Under the pieces are notes generated by a model. The model had not been told where the DNA came from. It ran no database searches and saw only the letters and a program-made list of their open reading frames with translations. DNA of 49,662 bases, from the NCBI RefSeq assembly GCF_014646075.1, contig NZ_BMMT01000025.1, positions 1 to 49,662 of the forward strand, read 5' to 3'. The translations under genes were made by a program, and so were the position numbers. This document shows, piece after piece, positions 8,259-17,275 of this stretch (within the stretch, counting starts at the first letter, position 1; each line of letters opens with the position of its first letter). The DNA comes from Saccharopolyspora thermophila (GTDB lineage: Bacteria > Actinomycetota > Actinomycetes > Mycobacteriales > Pseudonocardiaceae).

Positions 8259-10817
8259 TCACAGCCGCGGGTCCACGGGCTCGGACTCCAGCGCGAGCAC
8301 CGCGAACACGCACTCGTGCACCCGCCACAGCGGTTCGCCGCGCGCCACCCGCTCCAGCGCCTCCAAGCCGAGCGCGTACTCGCGGACGGCCAGACCACGC
8401 TTGCGGCCGAGGCTGCGATCGCGCAGGCGGTCCAGGTGCTCCGGCTCGGTGTAGTCGGGACCGTAGATGATCCGCAGGTACTCCCGGCCGCGCACCTTCA
8501 CCCCGGGCTGCACCGGGCCGCGCCGCCCCCGGGTCAGGTTCGCCGCGGGCTTGACCACCATGCCCTCACCGCCACCCGCGGTCAGCTCCTCCCACCAGTC
8601 GATCCCGGCGCGCGTCGACGCCGGATCGGTGGTGTCCACCGCGCACCGCCGCGTGGTGGCGAACAGCTCCGGGTCGGCCGCCACCAGCCGGTCCGCCACC
8701 GCCAGGTGCCAGACGTGCTCGCGGTCGTGGTACGTGCGTCCCTCGGTGGCCAGCACCTGGAACGGCGCCAGCCGCACCCCGCCCAGACCCTCGGTGGGCC
8801 AGCAGTACCGGCGGTACGCCTGGCGGTAGGCGCTCGCGTTGACACTCCGCGCGCTGGTCCGGACGTGCAGGTCAGCGACGTCCACACCGCGCGCGGCCGC
8901 AGCGGCCAACGCCTCCACCGCGACCGGCAGCGCCGCCTCCGCCGCCGCGCCGACCGAGGCGTACTGGTCCGCGATCAGACCGCGCGCCTTGGCGTTCCAC
9001 GGCATCAGCTCCGCGTCCAGCAGCAGCCAGTCGGTGCCCAGCTCGTCCCAGAGCCCGGCCGTCGACACCGCCGCGCGCACCCGCGACAGCAACGCCTCGG
9101 TGGTCGCGGGCTCGAAGAACCGCCGACCCGTGCGGGTGTGGACCGCACCCGGGCCCGCCACGCCGAACCGGTTTTCCGCCGTCGAGGCGTCCCGGCAGAC
9201 GAGCACGACCGCACGCGAGCCCATGTGCTTCTCCTCGCACAGCACCTGCTGCACCCCGGCCGCGCGGTACCCGGCGAAGGCGTCCTCGGGGTGCTCCAGC
9301 ACGTCCGGGCGCTTCGAGGTCGCCACCGGTGCCATGGTCGGCGGCAGGTACAGCAGCCACCGCGGGTCGAGGGCGAAGCGGCTCATCACCTCCAGCGCGG
9401 CGGCGGCCCGCTCCGGCGGCACGGTGATCCGCCCGTGGTGGCGTGTCTCCACCACCCGGTGGCCGGTGACGTCGGCGAGGTTGAGCACGTCCGGTTCGCG
9501 CCGCGCCACCGACTCGGCCACCGGCGGCAGTTCCCCGGCGGGCAGCAGCGGTTTCACCGGCTCGTACCAGACCCGATGCGCCCGCACCGAGACCACCTCG
9601 CGCTCGGGGTAGCGCAGCGCGGTCAGCTTGCCGCCGAACACGCACCCGGTGTCCAGGCACATCGTGCCGTTGACCCACTCGGCCTGCGGGGTGGGTGTGT
9701 GCCCGTAGAGCACCATCGCCCGGCCTCGGTAGTCCTTGGCCCACGGGTAGCGGACCGGCAGCCCGTACTCGTCGGTCTCGCCCGTGGTCTGCCCGAACAG
9801 GGCGAAGCTGCGCACGGTTCCCGAAGCGCGCCCGTGGTAGCGCTCGGGCAGCCCGGCGTGCGCCACCACCAGCTTGCCGCCATCGAGCACGTAGTGCGCG
9901 ACCAGGCCGTCGCAGAACTCCTCGACGCGTTTGCGGAACTCCTCCGGTTCTTCCTCCAGCTGCGCCAGCGTCGCCGCCAACCCGTGCGACGGCGAGACCT
10001 TACGGCCGCGCAGCGCGCGCACCAGCTTCTGCTCGTGGTTGCCGCACACCACCAGGGCATGCCCCGCGTCGACCATGCCCATCACCAGCCGCAGCACACC
10101 GGGCGTGTCCGGCCCGCGGTCGACGAGGTCGCCGACGAACACCGCGCGGCGCCCCGCCGGGTGCGCCGCACCGACCGCCCGGCCGTCGGCGTCGCGTTCC
10201 ACGACGTAGCCCAAGGTGCCGAGCAGATCCTCCAGTTCGGCGCGGCAGCCGTGCACGTCGCCGATGACGTCGAACGGGCCCGTCTCGCCGCGTCGGTCGT
10301 TGAGTAGCGGCTCCACCACGATGCTGGCCGCCTCGACCTCCTCAACGCTGCGCAGCACGTGCACCCGGCGAAAACCCTCGCGCTGCAACGACTTCAGCGA
10401 CCGGCGCAGTTCGGCGCGGTGCCGCCGGACGACCTGGGCGCCGAAGTCGCGGTCGGGGCGCGAGGCGTTGCGCTCGACGCACAGCGACTCCGGCATGTCG
10501 AGCACGATGGCCACCGGCAGCACGTTGTGCTTCCGCGCCAGCTCGACCAGCGGGGCCCGGGCGTGCCGCTGCACGTTCGTTGCGTCCACGACCGTCAGGC
10601 GACCGGCCGCCAACCGCTTGCCCGCCACGTGGTGCAGGGCGTCGAACGCGTCGGCAGTGGCGGACTGGTCGGTCTCGTCGTCGCTCACCAGACCGCGGAA
10701 GAAGTCGCTGGACAGCACCTGGGTCGGCGCGAAGTGCCGCCGGGCGAACGTCGACTTGCCCGACCCCGACGCGCCGATCAACACCACCAGGGACATGTCC
10801 GGAATGGACAGTCGCAT
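8259..10817 (-). CDS. pnkp: Bacterial polynucleotide kinase-phosphatase-ligase (Pnkp), RNA end repair
   Basis: An 852-aa three-domain RNA repair enzyme. The N-terminal kinase has the P-loop GASGSGKST at 15-23. The central metallophosphatase has IGDVHGC, GDLVDRG, GNHEQK and, later, YGHTPTP. The C-terminal adenylyltransferase has the nucleotidyl Lys in KHMGSRAV (about 530) and EGMVVKP. In characterised Pnkp the kinase phosphorylates 5'-OH ends, the phosphatase clears 2',3'-cyclic phosphate, and the ligase is activated by Hen1. The ATG at 10817 overlaps the stop of the hen1 gene by one base (TGATG), so the two are translationally coupled. The frame runs open a further 327 codons upstream, but that is an antisense-frame extension inside hen1. 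Length matches known Pnkp (about 850-870 aa). Confidence 0.93.
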   Translation of the reverse strand: MRLSIPDMSLVVLIGASGSGKSTFARRHFAPTQVLSSDFFRGLVSDDETDQSATADAFDALHHVAGKRLAAGRLTVVDATNVQRHARAPLVELARKHNVLPVAIVLDMPESLCVERNASRPDRDFGAQVVRRHRAELRRSLKSLQREGFRRVHVLRSVEEVEAASIVVEPLLNDRRGETGPFDVIGDVHGCRAELEDLLGTLGYVVERDADGRAVGAAHPAGRRAVFVGDLVDRGPDTPGVLRLVMGMVDAGHALVVCGNHEQKLVRALRGRKVSPSHGLAATLAQLEEEPEEFRKRVEEFCDGLVAHYVLDGGKLVVAHAGLPERYHGRASGTVRSFALFGQTTGETDEYGLPVRYPWAKDYRGRAMVLYGHTPTPQAEWVNGTMCLDTGCVFGGKLTALRYPEREVVSVRAHRVWYEPVKPLLPAGELPPVAESVARREPDVLNLADVTGHRVVETRHHGRITVPPERAAAALEVMSRFALDPRWLLYLPPTMAPVATSKRPDVLEHPEDAFAGYRAAGVQQVLCEEKHMGSRAVVLVCRDASTAENRFGVAGPGAVHTRTGRRFFEPATTEALLSRVRAAVSTAGLWDELGTDWLLLDAELMPWNAKARGLIADQYASVGAAAEAALPVAVEALAAAAARGVDVADLHVRTSARSVNASAYRQAYRRYCWPTEGLGGVRLAPFQVLATEGRTYHDREHVWHLAVADRLVAADPELFATTRRCAVDTTDPASTRAGIDWWEELTAGGGEGMVVKPAANLTRGRRGPVQPGVKVRGREYLRIIYGPDYTEPEHLDRLRDRSLGRKRGLAVREYALGLEALERVARGEPLWRVHECVFAVLALESEPVDPRL

Positions 10818-12208
10818 CAGGACACCTCCGCCCTGGTGAACACCGCCAGCTGCGTCGGCGGGCCGACCGTGGGGTCCTCCGGGCCGACCGGCAGGAACCG
10901 GGTTGTGTAGCCGTGGCGCTCGGCCACCCCACCGGCCCACCGCCGGAACTCCTCCCGCGTCCACTCGAAGCGGTGGTCCGGGTGCCGCAGGCATCCGCTC
11001 GGCAGGTTCTCGAAAAGCACGTTGTACTCCACGTTCGGGGTGGTGACCACCACGGTTGCCGGTCGCGCGGCACCGAACACCGCGCGCTCCAGCGCGGGCA
11101 GCCGCTCCGGGTCGAGGTGCTCGACGACCTCCACCAACGCGGCGGCGTCGTACCCGGCCAGCGAGTCGTCCACGTAGGTCAGCGCGGACTGCCGCAGGGA
11201 CAGCCGCGACCGCTGGTGCTCCGGCAGCCGCCGGAACCGCCGCTGCGCGGCCGCCAGCGCCCGCGCCGACACGTCCACGCCCACAACCTCGACAAACGAC
11301 GGATCCGCGAGCAGGTCGGCCAGCAGCGCACCGTCCCCGCACCCCAGATCGAGGACCCGGCGCGCGCCGCAGGACCGCAGCACCGCCAGCACGCTGCCGC
11401 GGCGCTGCACCGCCAGCGGCTCGGAGCGGTCGGGGACCTCGGTCACCACCGGCCCGGCCAGCGCGTTGTCCAGTTCGTCGTCCGGGTCGCCGGACTCGGC
11501 CAGCTGCGCCAGCGCCGAGCGCACGTAAGCCCTGCGGTGCGCGAGGTAGCGGTCGCTGATCAGCTCGCGTTCGGGGTGCTCGGCCAGCCAGCCGTCCCCC
11601 GCGCGCAGCAGCTTGTCCACCTCGTCGGCACCGACCCAGTAGTGCTTCGCGTCGTCCAGCACGGGAATCAGCACGTACAGGTGCCGGAGCGCGTCGGCCA
11701 CCCGCAGGGTTCCCGACAACCGCAGGTCCACGTACCGTGACTCGCCCGTCCCGGGCAGGCGGGGGTCCAGCGGCACCGGATCGGCCCGCACCTGCCACCC
11801 CAGCGGGCCGAACAGCCGCACCGCCAGGTCGGCCCCGCCCCGGCAGGGCAGCGCCGGAATCCGGATACGCAGCGGGATCGGCGTGGCCGCCAGTTCCGGT
11901 CGCGCGTCGCAGCGGCCGTTCATCGCGGTGCGCAAGACCGATCCCAACGCCACCGCCAGCAGCGATCCGGCGGCGTAGGGCCGGTCGTCGACGTACTGGC
12001 CCAGCGCGCGGTGCCTACCGCGGACGAGTTCGACCGGGTCGACCTCCAGCAGCAGCGCGGCGGTGCACTCCTCGGGCCCGGCGGCCGGGTAGAACACGTG
12101 CGCCGTACCGGCAGCCACCGGGAAGGACTGTGCCCGGTCGGGATGCTTGTGCAGCAGAAAACCGAGGTCGGTCGCGGGTTCGTGGTCGGTGGTGACGGTG
12201 ATCAGCAC
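10817..12208 (-). CDS. hen1: Hen1, 3'-terminal RNA ribose 2'-O-methyltransferase
   Basis: A 463-aa partner of Pnkp. The N-terminal half (about 1-240) is the ligase-activating region seen in bacterial Hen1. The C-terminal half is an S-adenosylmethionine methyltransferase with LDLGCGDGALL (about 287) and the metal-binding EVVEHLDPERL (about 358), the ExxEH hallmark of Hen1. Known bacterial Hen1 methylates the 2'-OH at the cut before ligation, so that the repaired RNA cannot be cleaved there again. The GTG at 12208 gives the expected N terminus (VLITVTT); the longer frame to 12640 lies in the phosphoesterase gene and is a shadow. It lies 50 bases after the metallophosphoesterase gene and is probably in the same operon. 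Confidence 0.93.
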   Translation of the reverse strand: MLITVTTDHEPATDLGFLLHKHPDRAQSFPVAAGTAHVFYPAAGPEECTAALLLEVDPVELVRGRHRALGQYVDDRPYAAGSLLAVALGSVLRTAMNGRCDARPELAATPIPLRIRIPALPCRGGADLAVRLFGPLGWQVRADPVPLDPRLPGTGESRYVDLRLSGTLRVADALRHLYVLIPVLDDAKHYWVGADEVDKLLRAGDGWLAEHPERELISDRYLAHRRAYVRSALAQLAESGDPDDELDNALAGPVVTEVPDRSEPLAVQRRGSVLAVLRSCGARRVLDLGCGDGALLADLLADPSFVEVVGVDVSARALAAAQRRFRRLPEHQRSRLSLRQSALTYVDDSLAGYDAAALVEVVEHLDPERLPALERAVFGAARPATVVVTTPNVEYNVLFENLPSGCLRHPDHRFEWTREEFRRWAGGVAERHGYTTRFLPVGPEDPTVGPPTQLAVFTRAEVS

Positions 12209-12258
12209 ACCGGGCAGTGTCTCACGACCGCTTCCGTCGACGCAGCCGATTTTGCCGA

Positions 12259-13116
12259 TCAGCGCGGCAGGATCTGCCGGAGCAGCCCGCGGGGATGGCC
12301 GCGCCTGCGCCACTCCCGCGGATAGCCGAGGGACACCTCTTCGAACGGGACTCCGTCGTGGACGGTCGTGCGCGGAATGTGCAGGTGCCCGTACACCACG
12401 GCACGCGCCCGGAACCGGATGTGCCAGTCGGCGGTGCGGGTCGTGCCGCACCACTGCGCGAACTCCGGGTAGTACAGGACGTCGGTCGGTCCGCGCACCA
12501 GCGGGTAGTGGTTGACCAGCACGGTCGGCAGGTCCTCGGGCAGCTCGGCGAGCCGCTGCTCGGTCCGCGACACCCGCGCCTCGCACCACGCCTGCCGGCT
12601 CGGGTACGGGTCCGGGTGCAGCAGGAACTCGTCGCTGCACACCACACCGCTGTCGTGGGCCTTCGTCAGGCCCTCCTCGGTGTTCGCCGCACCCGGCGGC
12701 AGGAACGAGTAGTCGTAGAGCAGAAACAGCGGCGCGACCACCACCGGACCGCCGCTACCGGTCCACACCGGATACGGGTCCTCGGGCGTCACCACACCCA
12801 GCCCGCGACACACCTCCACCAGATGCCGGTAACGCTGCTCGCCCCGCAACTGCACCGCGTCGCGGTTGGACGTCCACAACTCGTGGTTGCCGGGCACCCA
12901 CAGGACCTTGGCGAACCGGCGGCTGAGCAGCTCCAGCGCCCACTCGACGTCGGCGACGACCTCACCGACGTCGCCGGCGACGATCAACCAGTCGTCATCG
13001 GACCCGGGCCGCAGCTCCGCCACGATGGCCCGGTTCTCCGCATTCGACACGTGCAGATCGCTGGCCGCCACCAACCGGCCGTCAGAAACGCTCACCGTCC
13101 CGACTCTACCAACCAC
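12259..13116 (-). CDS. Calcineurin-like metallophosphoesterase associated with Pnkp/Hen1
   Basis: A 285-aa single-domain phosphoesterase with the motifs ASDLHVS, AGDVGE, PGNHELW, VNHYPL and VYGHLH in order, which supply the two-metal centre. It has no signal peptide or membrane segment. It is the first gene of the apparent phosphoesterase-hen1-pnkp transcription unit, so I infer a role in RNA-end processing or clearing of repair by-products, but the substrate is unknown. The GTG at 13116 is preceded by GGAGGGG with 8-base spacing, which fixes this start over the downstream GTG at 13095. Confidence 0.85.
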   Translation of the reverse strand: MVGRVGTVSVSDGRLVAASDLHVSNAENRAIVAELRPGSDDDWLIVAGDVGEVVADVEWALELLSRRFAKVLWVPGNHELWTSNRDAVQLRGEQRYRHLVEVCRGLGVVTPEDPYPVWTGSGGPVVVAPLFLLYDYSFLPPGAANTEEGLTKAHDSGVVCSDEFLLHPDPYPSRQAWCEARVSRTEQRLAELPEDLPTVLVNHYPLVRGPTDVLYYPEFAQWCGTTRTADWHIRFRARAVVYGHLHIPRTTVHDGVPFEEVSLGYPREWRRRGHPRGLLRQILPR

Positions 13117-13185
13117 CGATCACCCCTCCGGCCCGCGGAACCCGCGTCCGGCCCTCAGGTGAACCGGGTGCGGGAACTGCTGCCG

Positions 13186-14079
13186 TCAGCCACTCATTCC
13201 TGGTGATCGCAGCTGCGCCAGCCACGCGCGGGGGCCGGGGATGCGGCACCTGAGGGCGGCGACCGCCGCGGCGCGCTCGATCACCGACGCGACATCGATG
13301 CCCGGTCGGCAGCTGTAGAAGCAGTAGGCGCCATGGAAGACGTCACCCGCTCCCAGGGTGTCGACGGCTTCGACGCGGGGCGGTGGCACGGTGCCGTGCT
13401 CGCCGCCGTGCCACCAGCGGACCGGGGCGCTGCCATGGGTGGTGATCACCGTCGGGATGCCCTGGTCCAGCAGGGCGCGGGCGGTCGCCGCGGAATCGCC
13501 AGCGCCCGGTACCCGGAACTCCGCCGAGGCGACAACCACCTGGGTACGCGGCAGCAGACGCCGCATGGATTCCTTCCACCGCCCGGCATCGACCACCACC
13601 GGTACACCCGCGGCGGCCGCTGCCGCCACGGCCGCGTCCGCCAGCACCGGGTGGTGGCCGTCGACCAGCACGACATCAGCGCCGTCGACGATCCCGGACA
13701 GCTCGGGGGAGCGTTCCACCCGCAGCGCGGTGGCGTCGATCCCGACGACCGAGCGCTGCGCGCCGCTGACGGTGATCGCCGAGACCGGCGTGTCCGTGGC
13801 GCGATCGCCGACCGCGTCCACGATGCGGACCGAGTGCGCGGCCAGGTCCGCGTGCACGACCTCGGCGACCGGGCTGCGGCCGAGGGCGGTCACCAGCACC
13901 GCCTCGCCGCCGAGCCCGGCAAAGGTCACCGCCGCGTTCGCCGCGGGCCCACCGGCCGCGACGAACTGGGCGGTCGCGGTGGCCTTGCCGTCGGCCGGCG
14001 GGCGGGCGTCGACGTGGTGCACGACGTCCAGCGTGGTCAGACCGACGAACACACCGCGCGGGGCGCCTGGGGCAACCAT
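13186..14079 (-). CDS. PfkB-family carbohydrate kinase
   Basis: A 297-aa ribokinase/fructokinase-type sugar kinase. It shows the N-terminal substrate signature around AAGGPAANAAVTFAGLGG and the C-terminal DTLGAGDVFHGAY, where GAGD supplies the catalytic Asp and anion hole. The start at 14079 is supported by a leaderless arrangement: the minus strand carries TACACT exactly 7 bases before the ATG. It is divergent from an FrcBCA-like sugar importer, so it probably phosphorylates the imported sugar; fructose or ribose are the likeliest but neither is proven. The frame continues to 14151 with no ribosome site. Confidence 0.85.
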   Translation of the reverse strand: MVAPGAPRGVFVGLTTLDVVHHVDARPPADGKATATAQFVAAGGPAANAAVTFAGLGGEAVLVTALGRSPVAEVVHADLAAHSVRIVDAVGDRATDTPVSAITVSGAQRSVVGIDATALRVERSPELSGIVDGADVVLVDGHHPVLADAAVAAAAAAGVPVVVDAGRWKESMRRLLPRTQVVVASAEFRVPGAGDSAATARALLDQGIPTVITTHGSAPVRWWHGGEHGTVPPPRVEAVDTLGAGDVFHGAYCFYSCRPGIDVASVIERAAAVAALRCRIPGPRAWLAQLRSPGMSG

Positions 14080-14298
14080 GCCCGGCAGTGTAGCCAGCAT
14101 CGAGGCCGGACACCGTAGCGGTCCGAACGGGGTGGCACAACACCCGGACACCGCATCCGGACAGGAAAAGCCAATGCACTGTCCTCAATGGTCGAATCGG
14201 TGGCGGCCGAACGGAGCATCCGCGGAACCTTGTCCGAGCCTGGCGTGATTCCTACGATTCCGGGTGTCGATCAGTGCGGCCTCACCGCGGAGGGCACC
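14080..14298. promoter_or_regulatory. Divergent control region between the sugar kinase and the ABC importer
   Basis: The 219-base interval holds the kinase's -10-like element (AGTGTA on the plus strand, 14087-14092) and two copies of CCGGACACCG at 14106-14115 and 14144-14153, a direct repeat with a 38-base period that could be an operator. No regulator gene is adjacent. GGAGGGCACC precedes the importer ATG. Confidence 0.4.
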
Positions 14299-15303
14299 AT
14301 GGTCAAACGAGTTCTGATCGCGATCACCCTGCTGGCGGTGACCGCCGCCGGGTGCTCGGCCGAACGGCAGTGGGGCGGCGGCGCGGCCACCGCGGACGGC
14401 CGAGCCAAGATCGGCCTGATCACCAAGACCGACACCAACCCGTACTTCGTGGAGCTCCGCGAGTCCGCGCGGGCCGCGGCCCAGGCGAGCGGCGCCGATT
14501 TCATCGCGCTGGCCGGGCAGTTCGACGGTGACAACGAGGGCCAGGTGCGCGCCATCGAGAACTTCATGCAGCAGGGCGTCACCACCATCCTGATCACGCC
14601 GAACTCCTCCACCGGCGTGCTCGACGCGATCGCCCGCGCCCGCCAGGCCGGAATCCTGGTCATCGCCCTGGACACCGCCACCGAACCCGCCGACGCCGTC
14701 GACGCCACCTTCGCCACCGACAACTTCGAGGCGGGACGCCTGCAGGGCGCCTACGCCAAGGCCGCGCTCGGTGGCGCACCACCGCGGGTACTGATGATCG
14801 ACGGCACCGCCGGATCGTCGGTGAACACGTTGCGGCACAACGGTTTCCTCGCCGGGATGGGGCTGGCCGACGGTGCCCCGGAGATCCGCGGCGCGCAGAA
14901 CGCCAACGGCGACCAGAACCTCGCCCAGCAGGCCGTGGAGAACCTGCTGTCGCGTACCAGCGACGTCAACGTCGTCTACACCATGAACGAGCCGACCGCG
15001 CGCGGCGCCCACGCCGCGCTGCAGGGCCGCGGCCTGGCCGGTTCGGTCGTCATGGCCTCCATCGACGGCGGCTGCGAAGGCGTGGCCGCCGTCGCCGCCG
15101 GGCAGATCCGCGCCACCGTGATGCAGTTCCCCGCCAGGATGGCCGAACTGGGCGTCGAGGCCGCCGTGGAGTACGCCCGCACGCAGCGCAAACCCACCGG
15201 CTTCCACGACACCGGCGCCGCGGTTATCACCGACCAGCCGATGCCCGGCGTGCCCAGCCAGTCGGTGGCCTGGGGCCAGCAGCACTGCTGGGGCCGGAAG
15301 TGA
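14299..15303 (+). CDS. Sugar ABC transporter substrate-binding lipoprotein (FrcB/RbsB-like)
   Basis: A 334-aa periplasmic-binding-protein type 1 lipoprotein. The signal peptide ends in the lipobox VTAAGCSA, placing the mature protein on the outer face of the membrane. The body shows IGLITKTDTNPYFVEL, the hinge-region LITPNSSTGVLDAI, FATDNFEAGR and ASIDGGCEGV, typical for binders of ribose, xylose, fructose and related sugars. The ATG at 14299 has AGGG 5-8 bases upstream. It overlaps the permease start by 4 bases (GTGA). The gene order binding protein-permease-ATPase is that of frcBCA; the ligand itself is inferred only from this and the neighbouring kinase. Confidence 0.9.
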   Translation: MVKRVLIAITLLAVTAAGCSAERQWGGGAATADGRAKIGLITKTDTNPYFVELRESARAAAQASGADFIALAGQFDGDNEGQVRAIENFMQQGVTTILITPNSSTGVLDAIARARQAGILVIALDTATEPADAVDATFATDNFEAGRLQGAYAKAALGGAPPRVLMIDGTAGSSVNTLRHNGFLAGMGLADGAPEIRGAQNANGDQNLAQQAVENLLSRTSDVNVVYTMNEPTARGAHAALQGRGLAGSVVMASIDGGCEGVAAVAAGQIRATVMQFPARMAELGVEAAVEYARTQRKPTGFHDTGAAVITDQPMPGVPSQSVAWGQQHCWGRK

Positions 15304-16274
15304 CCGCCGTCGGCGAGTGCTCGGCCGCGCGCGAGCTCTTCCTGCGCGCCCCGGCCGCCGGTCCCGCGCTGGCCCTGGTGGTGGCGGTCGCGGTGTTCTC
15401 GGTGTTCACCGACACCTTCCTCGACCCCGACAACCTGTCGCTGGTGGTGCAGCAGTCGCTGGTCATCGCCACGCTCGCGCTCGGCCAGACGCTGATCATC
15501 CTCACCGGCGGGATCGACCTGGCCAACGCGGCCGCGGCCGTGCTGGCCACGCTGGTGATGGCCAAGCTGGTGCTCGGCGGGACGCCCGGCGGCGTCGCGC
15601 TGCTGCTGGGCATCGCCGTCACCACCGTGATCGGAGCGGTGGTGGGGACGCTGGTCACCCAGGTGCGCCTGCCGCCGTTCATCGTCACGCTGGGCATGCT
15701 GACAATGCTGACCGCGCTGGCGAAACTGCTCGCCGACGGCGAGGCGGTGCCGACCGACGACCCGCTGCTGACCTGGCTGGGCACCCGGCGCTACCTGTTC
15801 GGCGGCATCGAGATCACCTACGGCATGACCGTCGCCCTGCTGCTGTACCTCGGGGTCTGGTACGCGCTGACCCGCACCGCCTGGGGCAGGCACGTCTACG
15901 CGGTCGGCAACGCCCCCGAAGCGGCCCGGCTGACCGGAATCAAGGTCAACCGGACGCTGCTGTCGGTGTACCTCACCGCCGGGGTGATCTTCGGCCTGGC
16001 CGCGTGGCAGGCGCTGGGCCGGGTGCCCAACGCCGACCCCAACGCCTACCAGCTGGGCAACCTCGACTCGATCACCGCGGTCGTGCTCGGCGGGACGAGC
16101 CTGTTCGGTGGTCGCGGTTCGGTGCTCGGCACGCTGGTGGGCGCGTTGATCGTCGCGGTGCTGCGCTCCGGGCTCACCCAGCTCGGCGTCGACGCGCTCT
16201 ACCAGGACGTCGCCACCGGGGCGCTGGTGATCGCCGCGGTGGTGGTGGACCGAGTGGCCCGCAGGAGGGACTGA
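15300..16274 (+). CDS. Sugar ABC transporter permease (FrcC/RbsC-like)
   Basis: A 324-aa polytopic membrane protein of the branched-chain/monosaccharide permease family. The hydrophobic segments are regular across the chain, and the conserved ALGQTLIILTGGIDLA, PPFIVTLGMLTMLTALA and TAVVLGGTSLFGGRGSVLGT stretches are all present. It forms the membrane channel of the importer. The GTG at 15300 overlaps the previous stop by 4 bases and its TGA overlaps the next ATG by 1 base, so all three importer genes are translationally coupled. Confidence 0.92.
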   Translation: MTAVGECSAARELFLRAPAAGPALALVVAVAVFSVFTDTFLDPDNLSLVVQQSLVIATLALGQTLIILTGGIDLANAAAAVLATLVMAKLVLGGTPGGVALLLGIAVTTVIGAVVGTLVTQVRLPPFIVTLGMLTMLTALAKLLADGEAVPTDDPLLTWLGTRRYLFGGIEITYGMTVALLLYLGVWYALTRTAWGRHVYAVGNAPEAARLTGIKVNRTLLSVYLTAGVIFGLAAWQALGRVPNADPNAYQLGNLDSITAVVLGGTSLFGGRGSVLGTLVGALIVAVLRSGLTQLGVDALYQDVATGALVIAAVVVDRVARRRD

Positions 16275-17077
16275 TGGTGCCGATCCTCGCCGCGCGCGGA
16301 CTGGTCAAGCACTACGGCCGGGTCACCGCCATCGACGGCGCCGACTTCGAGGTCCGCGCCGGGGAGGTGCTGGCCGTCGTCGGCGACAACGGCGCCGGGA
16401 AGTCGAGCCTCATCAAGGCGCTGTCCGGAGCGCTGGTGCCGGAGGCCGGGCAGATCGAGGTGGACGGCACCCCGGTGCACTTCCGCAGTCCGCTGGACGC
16501 CCGGCGGTGCGGCATCGAAACCGTGTACCAGGACCTCGCACTCGCCCCGGCGCAGGACATCGCGTCGAACCTGTTCCTGGGCAGGGAGAAGCGGCGGCCC
16601 GGTCTGCTGGGGACGGTGCTGCGCAAGCTCGACCACGCCGCGATGCGCGCCGAGGCGCAGCGGGTGCTCGACGACCTCGGCATCTCGGTCAAGTCGATCG
16701 GGCAACCGGTGGAGACGCTGTCCGGCGGGCAGCGGCAGGGCGTCGCGGTGGCGCGCGCGGCCGCGTTCGGCACCAAGGTGGTCATCATGGACGAGCCGAC
16801 CGCGGCGCTGGGCGTCGCCGAGTCGGCGAAGGTGCTGGCGCTGATCGACCGGCTCCGGGACCGGGGGTTGCCGGTGGTGCTGATCAGCCACAACATGCCA
16901 CAGGTGTTCGACATCGCCGACCGCATCCACGTGCACCGGTTGGGGCGCCGCGTCGGCCTGGTCTCGCCCCGCACGCACAGCATGAACGACGTCGTGGGCC
17001 TGATCACGGGTGCGCTGCGCATCGGCGACGACGGGCAACTGGAGGAGGTCACCGGGGAACACCGGCGTGTGGATTAG
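16274..17077 (+). CDS. Sugar ABC transporter ATP-binding protein (FrcA-like, single domain)
   Basis: A 267-aa ATPase with one nucleotide-binding domain: Walker A GDNGAGKSSL (37-46), signature LSGGQRQGV (about 148) and Walker B VVIMDEPTAAL. The switch is ISHNMPQVFDIADRIHV. Most ribose-type importers use a double-domain ATPase of about 500 aa; a single domain is the fructose FrcA-like form and would act as a homodimer. The ATG at 16274 overlaps the permease stop. The short tail after GLITGA is not conserved and looks free to vary. Confidence 0.9.
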   Translation: MVPILAARGLVKHYGRVTAIDGADFEVRAGEVLAVVGDNGAGKSSLIKALSGALVPEAGQIEVDGTPVHFRSPLDARRCGIETVYQDLALAPAQDIASNLFLGREKRRPGLLGTVLRKLDHAAMRAEAQRVLDDLGISVKSIGQPVETLSGGQRQGVAVARAAAFGTKVVIMDEPTAALGVAESAKVLALIDRLRDRGLPVVLISHNMPQVFDIADRIHVHRLGRRVGLVSPRTHSMNDVVGLITGALRIGDDGQLEEVTGEHRRVD

Positions 17078-17275
17078 CGGACCTCTGTGGACGCTGCGGT
17101 CGGCGACGCCTGCGGCGAGGTGGTGCGCGCCCCGGCCGATCCGCTGGGCCGGGCCTTCGACCTCAATCTGTTCAGCCAAGGTCACCGACGACCACGTCGA
17201 CCCCCGGGTGTGGGCCTGATCCCGCGCGCGCCGTGGGGTTGAATGGTGCGCGGTGACGTCCACGACGGAGGGTGG
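17078..17275. other. Intergenic stretch with a possible gene scrap
   Basis: One plus frame reads DACGEVVRAPADPLGRAF and another VTDDHVDPRVWA, both ending in stops before 17222. They look protein-like, but the frames do not join and I recognise no family. This is either a small decayed gene or chance in high-GC DNA. Confidence 0.2.

Noticed and set aside
8259..11798. One 1179-aa open frame on the minus strand
   Set aside because: The first 327 codons lie over hen1 in another frame and read as Arg/Ala/Gly-rich noise. Pnkp starts at 10817 with a coupled ATG and a normal kinase N terminus.
10817..12640. A 607-aa version of Hen1
   Set aside because: The first 144 codons overlap the phosphoesterase gene and show no family match; the GTG at 12208 gives the proper Hen1 start.
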